NCBI GenBank assembly: GCA_913775715.1
Contig: CAJYMC010000007.1
Location: 930,001 to 994,000, forward strand
Direction: 5' to 3'
Source: an uncultured Exiguobacterium sp.
GTDB lineage: Bacteria; Bacillota; Bacilli; Exiguobacteriales; Exiguobacteriaceae
DNA: 64,000 nucleotides
The notes under the pieces were generated by a model. That model did not search any database. It was not told where the DNA came from and was given only the letters and a program-made list of their open reading frames with translations. Position numbers and translations under genes: made by a program. Below, piece after piece: positions 63,975 to 64,000 of this stretch. Numbering within the stretch: position 1 is the first letter of the stretch; each line of letters begins with the position of its first letter.

Positions 63975-64000
63975 TTACGCTTTTGACGTGTCCTCTATCT
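63975..64000 (-). CDS. 3' end of a gene cut by the window edge
   Basis: Only the last eight codons are visible, reading ...IEDTSKA before TAA at 63977-63975. The stop overlaps the ribosome site (TAAAGGAG) of the 29-residue peptide gene, a coupled arrangement. In sigY/yxl-type operons this position holds a small membrane protein, but the sequence is too short to tell. Confidence 0.35.

Noticed and set aside
1..64000. CRISPR arrays, tRNA or rRNA genes, insertion sequences
   Set aside because: No regularly spaced repeats, cloverleaf-like sequences, ribosomal RNA stretches or transposase frames were seen on reading.

Overview
The window looks like a low-GC Gram-positive (Bacillota) chromosome, most likely Exiguobacterium or a close relative. 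This rests on strong AAGGAGG-type ribosome-binding sites, frequent GTG/TTG starts, compact rho-independent terminators, and Bacillus-type genes (siderophore uptake of the YfiY/YfiZ/YfhA type, a YkoS-like protein, YwnA/YwnB-like pair, SPP1-type holin). No rRNA, tRNA, transposase or CRISPR array was seen. The genus is an inference from protein style; no database was searched.

Layout. 0-0.7 kb: the 5' part of a modification-dependent SRA-HNH endonuclease cut by the window edge. 0.8-7 kb: a cellobiose-type PTS operon (EIIB, EIIA, EIIC, 6-phospho-beta-glucosidase, GntR/UTRA regulator), divergent from a single-chain fusion of mannose-6-phosphate isomerase and ROK sugar kinase. The shared intergenic region holds a perfect cre site and a sequence also found in a palindrome before the regulator. 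7-10.3 kb: small membrane and secreted unknowns plus a relic of an ABC ATPase. 10.3-13.3 kb: a Fur-box-preceded siderophore importer without an ATPase gene. 13.4-17.9 kb: arylamine N-acetyltransferase, Nudix hydrolase, DUF554, drug/metabolite exporter with FCD-type GntR regulator, CPBP protease. 18-28.6 kb: PadR/HAAS pair with tandem operators, XRE plus membrane protein, two MFS exporters (one divergent from an SgrR-like regulator), flavohemoglobin, zinc exporter with an ArsR-type operator. 28.7-32 kb: a soluble chemoreceptor, then a stretch of very small membrane-protein genes and two decayed gene relics. 32-37.3 kb: SDR/MerR pair, threonine-aldolase family enzyme, unknowns, a diguanylate cyclase. 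37.4-39.1 kb: a translationally coupled phage-like cassette (HTH protein, M15 endolysin, holin) with no virion genes. 39.2-46.5 kb: Nudix, DUF402, a second diguanylate cyclase, polysaccharide deacetylase, glycolipid glycosyltransferase, two DedA-type proteins, DUF2231, a streptothricin-acetyltransferase-like enzyme. 46.5-49.6 kb: a GtrA/GT2/YkoS-like cassette for envelope-polymer glycosylation. 49.7-51.3 kb: uncharacterised membrane proteins built from three copies of one repeat. 51.3-56.4 kb: YwnB/YwnA-like pair with two abutting operators, an XRE/membrane pair, rifampin ADP-ribosyltransferase, two tandem MarR regulators. 57.2-64 kb: an ABC-2 exporter operon, a third diguanylate cyclase, a YdeI/OmdA-like protein, and a second ABC exporter whose operon starts with a 29-residue peptide and continues past the edge.

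The region is mostly core-like, with many divergent regulator/target pairs whose operators can be read directly. It is enriched in antibiotic and stress modification functions (Arr, SatA-like, NAT, exporters, Hmp) and envelope glycosylation. Many real genes here are under 60 codons; several were found by reading intergenic regions. The least explained items are the coupled HTH-endolysin-holin operon, the ManA-ROK fusion, the three-copy membrane repeat, and the overlapping trio of tiny membrane proteins.
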